Source of the DNA: Roseibium sp. MMSF_3412
GTDB lineage: Bacteria; Pseudomonadota; Alphaproteobacteria; Rhizobiales; Stappiaceae
Assembly (NCBI RefSeq): GCF_030733265.1
Contig: NZ_JASHJI010000008.1
Coordinates: forward strand, 124,001 to 188,000
DNA: 64,000 nucleotides
Direction: 5' to 3'
This document shows positions 62,278 to 64,000 of this stretch, in pieces. A program made the translations under genes and the position numbers. Below the pieces are notes generated by a model. It was not told the origin of the DNA. It made no database searches and saw only the letters and a list, made by a program, of their open reading frames with translations. Each line of letters begins with the position of its first letter. The first letter of the stretch is position 1.

Positions 62278-62709
62278 AAGCAGACAAAGCTCCACAAGGT
62301 CGCGCCGCATCGCATCCGGGATGGTGTGTGCGTCGCCTGCTGCGCGCATGTCAGCCGGGGCGTCCCCCGGTTTCAGATACCGCCAGCCCTGAAACGGTCT
62401 CTTGGGCTGATAGCGCGTCAGGATCAGTCGCGGTTCGAGCACGAGGTCGCAGCGCTTGATGCCGCCTTCGTCGGTAAAGGGACGAATATCCAGCAGATGC
62501 TGGCGAACCTGGATCTTGCCCTTGATGACCCAGTACAGTGATCCCCCGTCAAGAAGTTCGTCCTTGCGGGTCGGCACCATCCGTGTGGTATGCGTTGTCA
62601 CTTCCTCGCGCCCGGCGAGCCTTGCCTGTTCGACGCGATAGTCCACCCAGGCCTGGAGAGATTCCGCGCTATCGGCACCCACACATAATTTCACCAGATT
62701 TAAGGTCAT
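62275..62709 (-). CDS. DUF1489 family protein
   Basis: This 144-residue protein matches the alphaproteobacterial DUF1489 family end to end: MTLNLVKLCVGADSAESLQAWVDYR, RMVPTRKDELLDGGSLYWVIKGKIQVRQ, DIRPFTDEGGIKRCDLVLEPRL and RPFQGWRYLKPGDAPADM. Function is unknown. The normal C-terminus (RRDLVELCLL) is present, but the TAG stop falls in the terminal repeat of the element at 62010-62277, so the insertion probably occurred at or just after the original stop. Confidence 0.9.
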   Translation of the reverse strand: MTLNLVKLCVGADSAESLQAWVDYRVEQARLAGREEVTTHTTRMVPTRKDELLDGGSLYWVIKGKIQVRQHLLDIRPFTDEGGIKRCDLVLEPRLILTRYQPKRPFQGWRYLKPGDAPADMRAAGDAHTIPDAMRRDLVELCLL

Positions 62710-62830
62710 CCTTCTGAACTAGCAGGCTTGTGGTCAACGTCAAGCTGACACGCCGAAACGCGGTGGATTGTGCACAGGCGCGCACAGCAAATCCTTGCAC
62801 CCTACGGCGAACAGGGGTCTCATTGCGTCC

Positions 62831-63715
62831 ATGGACGTGTTTGTAACCGGCGGCACCGGGACAATCGGCGCTGCCGTCGTGAAAAACCTGATATCGAAAG
62901 GAAGCCGCGTCATTGGGCTTGCACGCTCGGAGGCTTCCGCCGACAGGTTGCGCGCGCTCGGCGCAAGCGCGTTCCCGGGCGATTTGCAAACCCCCGAAAG
63001 CTGGATTGGGCGGGCCGCGTCATGCGATGCCGTCGTGCACACAGGTGCGACTTTCACCGGCGACATGGGACGCATTGACCGCCTGTCCATGCTGTCGCTG
63101 AAGCAGGCCGCAAGGCACAGGAAGCAGCCGCTGAAACTCGTCTATACCGGCGGTATCTGGCTTTTTCCCGCAACCGCCGGAACACAGGTGATCACCGAAA
63201 AAACGCCCTTTTCACCAATTCCGGCGTTTCGCTTCATGGCGGAGACAATCCGCACGCTTTCCCACGGCACCGACCTCAACCTTGTGGTCATCCATCCGGC
63301 TCTTGTCTGCAGTCTCACGGAAGGACCGATCGCCCGGATGACAGAGGCACTCAGGGACAAGAAGCCGTTCAGGACCTCGGCCTCACCGGAAACGATGTGG
63401 CCGCTTGTCGAAGCAGATGATCTGGCCTCGCTCTATGTGCTCGCACTCCAGCAGGCACGATTCAGAATGACCCTGCTCGCAAGCTCCATACCCGGCATTT
63501 CGGTTGGGCACCTTGCAGCACACATATCCGCACGACACGGTTTGCCGCTCGAGATCGAAACAACGGAAGCCGGGACATCGCCGGAAATTCAAACCGGATT
63601 TGACGCAGGTTACGCTCTGTCGCAGCAGGTCGATATTGCCCACACCAAGCGCACGGTCGGCTGGGAGCCTGAATTCGCGACCATCGAGGATCTCGTCGTT
63701 ACGCTTTCCCGCTAG
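62831..63715 (+). CDS. NAD-dependent epimerase/dehydratase-like (extended SDR) protein
   Basis: This 294-residue protein has the cofactor motif VFVTGGTGTIGAAVVKNLI and the HTGATFTGDMGRID segment, as in atypical extended SDRs. A canonical YxxxK is not seen: the aligned region reads FSPIPAFRFMAETIR. It may act as a reductase-like or NmrA-like sensor rather than an epimerase. The ATG at 62831 is chosen because the glycine motif follows at once; codons back to 62768 are unlikely to be coding. DUF1489 is divergent. Confidence 0.85.
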   Translation: MDVFVTGGTGTIGAAVVKNLISKGSRVIGLARSEASADRLRALGASAFPGDLQTPESWIGRAASCDAVVHTGATFTGDMGRIDRLSMLSLKQAARHRKQPLKLVYTGGIWLFPATAGTQVITEKTPFSPIPAFRFMAETIRTLSHGTDLNLVVIHPALVCSLTEGPIARMTEALRDKKPFRTSASPETMWPLVEADDLASLYVLALQQARFRMTLLASSIPGISVGHLAAHISARHGLPLEIETTEAGTSPEIQTGFDAGYALSQQVDIAHTKRTVGWEPEFATIEDLVVTLSR

Positions 63716-63812
63716 CCGGCCAGGGCTGGACGAACGAGGGAACTGCGTCCGCGAAAAGTCTTTTTCAACCTGTCTTCCCTATCATGCGGGCATCCAACAG
63801 ACAGGACGTCTC

Positions 63813-64000
63813 ATGAAAAGACTTGCAGCTGCACTTCTGGTTCTGGCCATCACACTCGGGCCCGCACTGGCGCGCTCGGAATACGCCGAGGGCCTGTTTT
63901 CAATGGTCAACACGGCCGCTTTTTCCGAGGTGAACGGTACAAGGGCATCCCTTGGCATTGAACGGAAGTCGGCGGAGGTCGCAGTGGCTTTTCTCACAGA
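63813..64000 (+). CDS. Exported protein, 5' part only (runs off the window)
   Basis: 62 codons are visible, starting MKRLAAALLVLAITLGPALARSEYAEG. A signal peptide with cleavage after ALA is clear. The rest (LFSMVNTAAFSEVNGTRASLGIERKSAEVAVAFLT) is not recognised. The upstream 97 bp contain no obvious ribosome site; ACAGGACG precedes the ATG. Confidence 0.65.
   Translation, partial: MKRLAAALLVLAITLGPALARSEYAEGLFSMVNTAAFSEVNGTRASLGIERKSAEVAVAFLT

Overview
The window looks like a chromosomal segment of a marine-type alphaproteobacterium with a high-GC genome. It is probably close to the Roseibium/Labrenzia/Stappia group, but that placement is an inference from gene content: clpS-clpA, a short phasin, a SPOR-tailed D,D-carboxypeptidase, a DUF1489 protein, an LplT-PlsC-ligase fusion, TRAP transport and several sulfatase and sugar-acid genes. 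I found no rRNA, tRNA, CRISPR array, prophage or intact insertion sequence. Two short elements bounded by inverted repeats (54182-54478 and 62010-62277) look like non-autonomous mobile repeats.

Region 1 (1-7417) is a compact uptake and catabolism cluster. It holds a polar-amino-acid type ABC transporter, an AhpD-like protein, a 2-oxoglutarate/Fe(II) oxygenase, an XRE-cupin regulator, a NicX/aminopeptidase-T-like metalloenzyme and, after an AT-rich gap, a family II (DHH) pyrophosphatase with an export signal. A 15-bp palindrome, TTGCAT-N3-ATGCAA, occurs perfectly before the oxygenase and before the pyrophosphatase, and in degenerate form in the divergent transporter promoter. I propose it as the operator of the XRE-cupin protein. 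Region 2 (7600-15800) has a sugar-acid dehydratase with a COG4091-type dehydrogenase, two methyltransferase-like genes, an SDR/LysR pair, and a MarR-type regulator with a Cys/His C-terminal cluster. The MarR gene is divergent from an exported His-rich protein, across tandem 23-bp operators.

Region 3 (16000-33700) carries a bacterial eRF1-like (baeRF) protein and a TAXI-TRAP transporter with two formylglycine-type sulfatases and a GST. It continues with an ECF sigma/anti-sigma pair, a thiolase, a quinone reductase and two further LysR regulators next to small oxidoreductase, fasciclin and SnoaL-like genes.

Region 4 (33740-41485) is the most unusual part. A 781-residue periplasmic cytochrome with twelve CXXCH haem motifs, followed by a small Rap1a-like exported protein, is divergent from an overlapping operon of an FNR-like regulator and CcmF, CcmH and CcmI homologues. 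The FHI set without ccmE or ccmG has the composition of nrfEFG. This suggests a dedicated maturation module for an uncharacterised redox enzyme under oxygen control.

Region 5 (41500-64000) is mostly housekeeping and accessory genes. In order these are the SelO pseudokinase, a TetR regulator facing the LplT-Aas fusion across two palindromic operators, an exported serine protease, a HIT protein, AzlCD, a second SDR that lacks the catalytic motif and sits beside a mobile repeat, ClpA/ClpS, a phasin, the carboxypeptidase, a J-domain/VWA pair, DUF1489, an epimerase and a truncated exported protein at the end.
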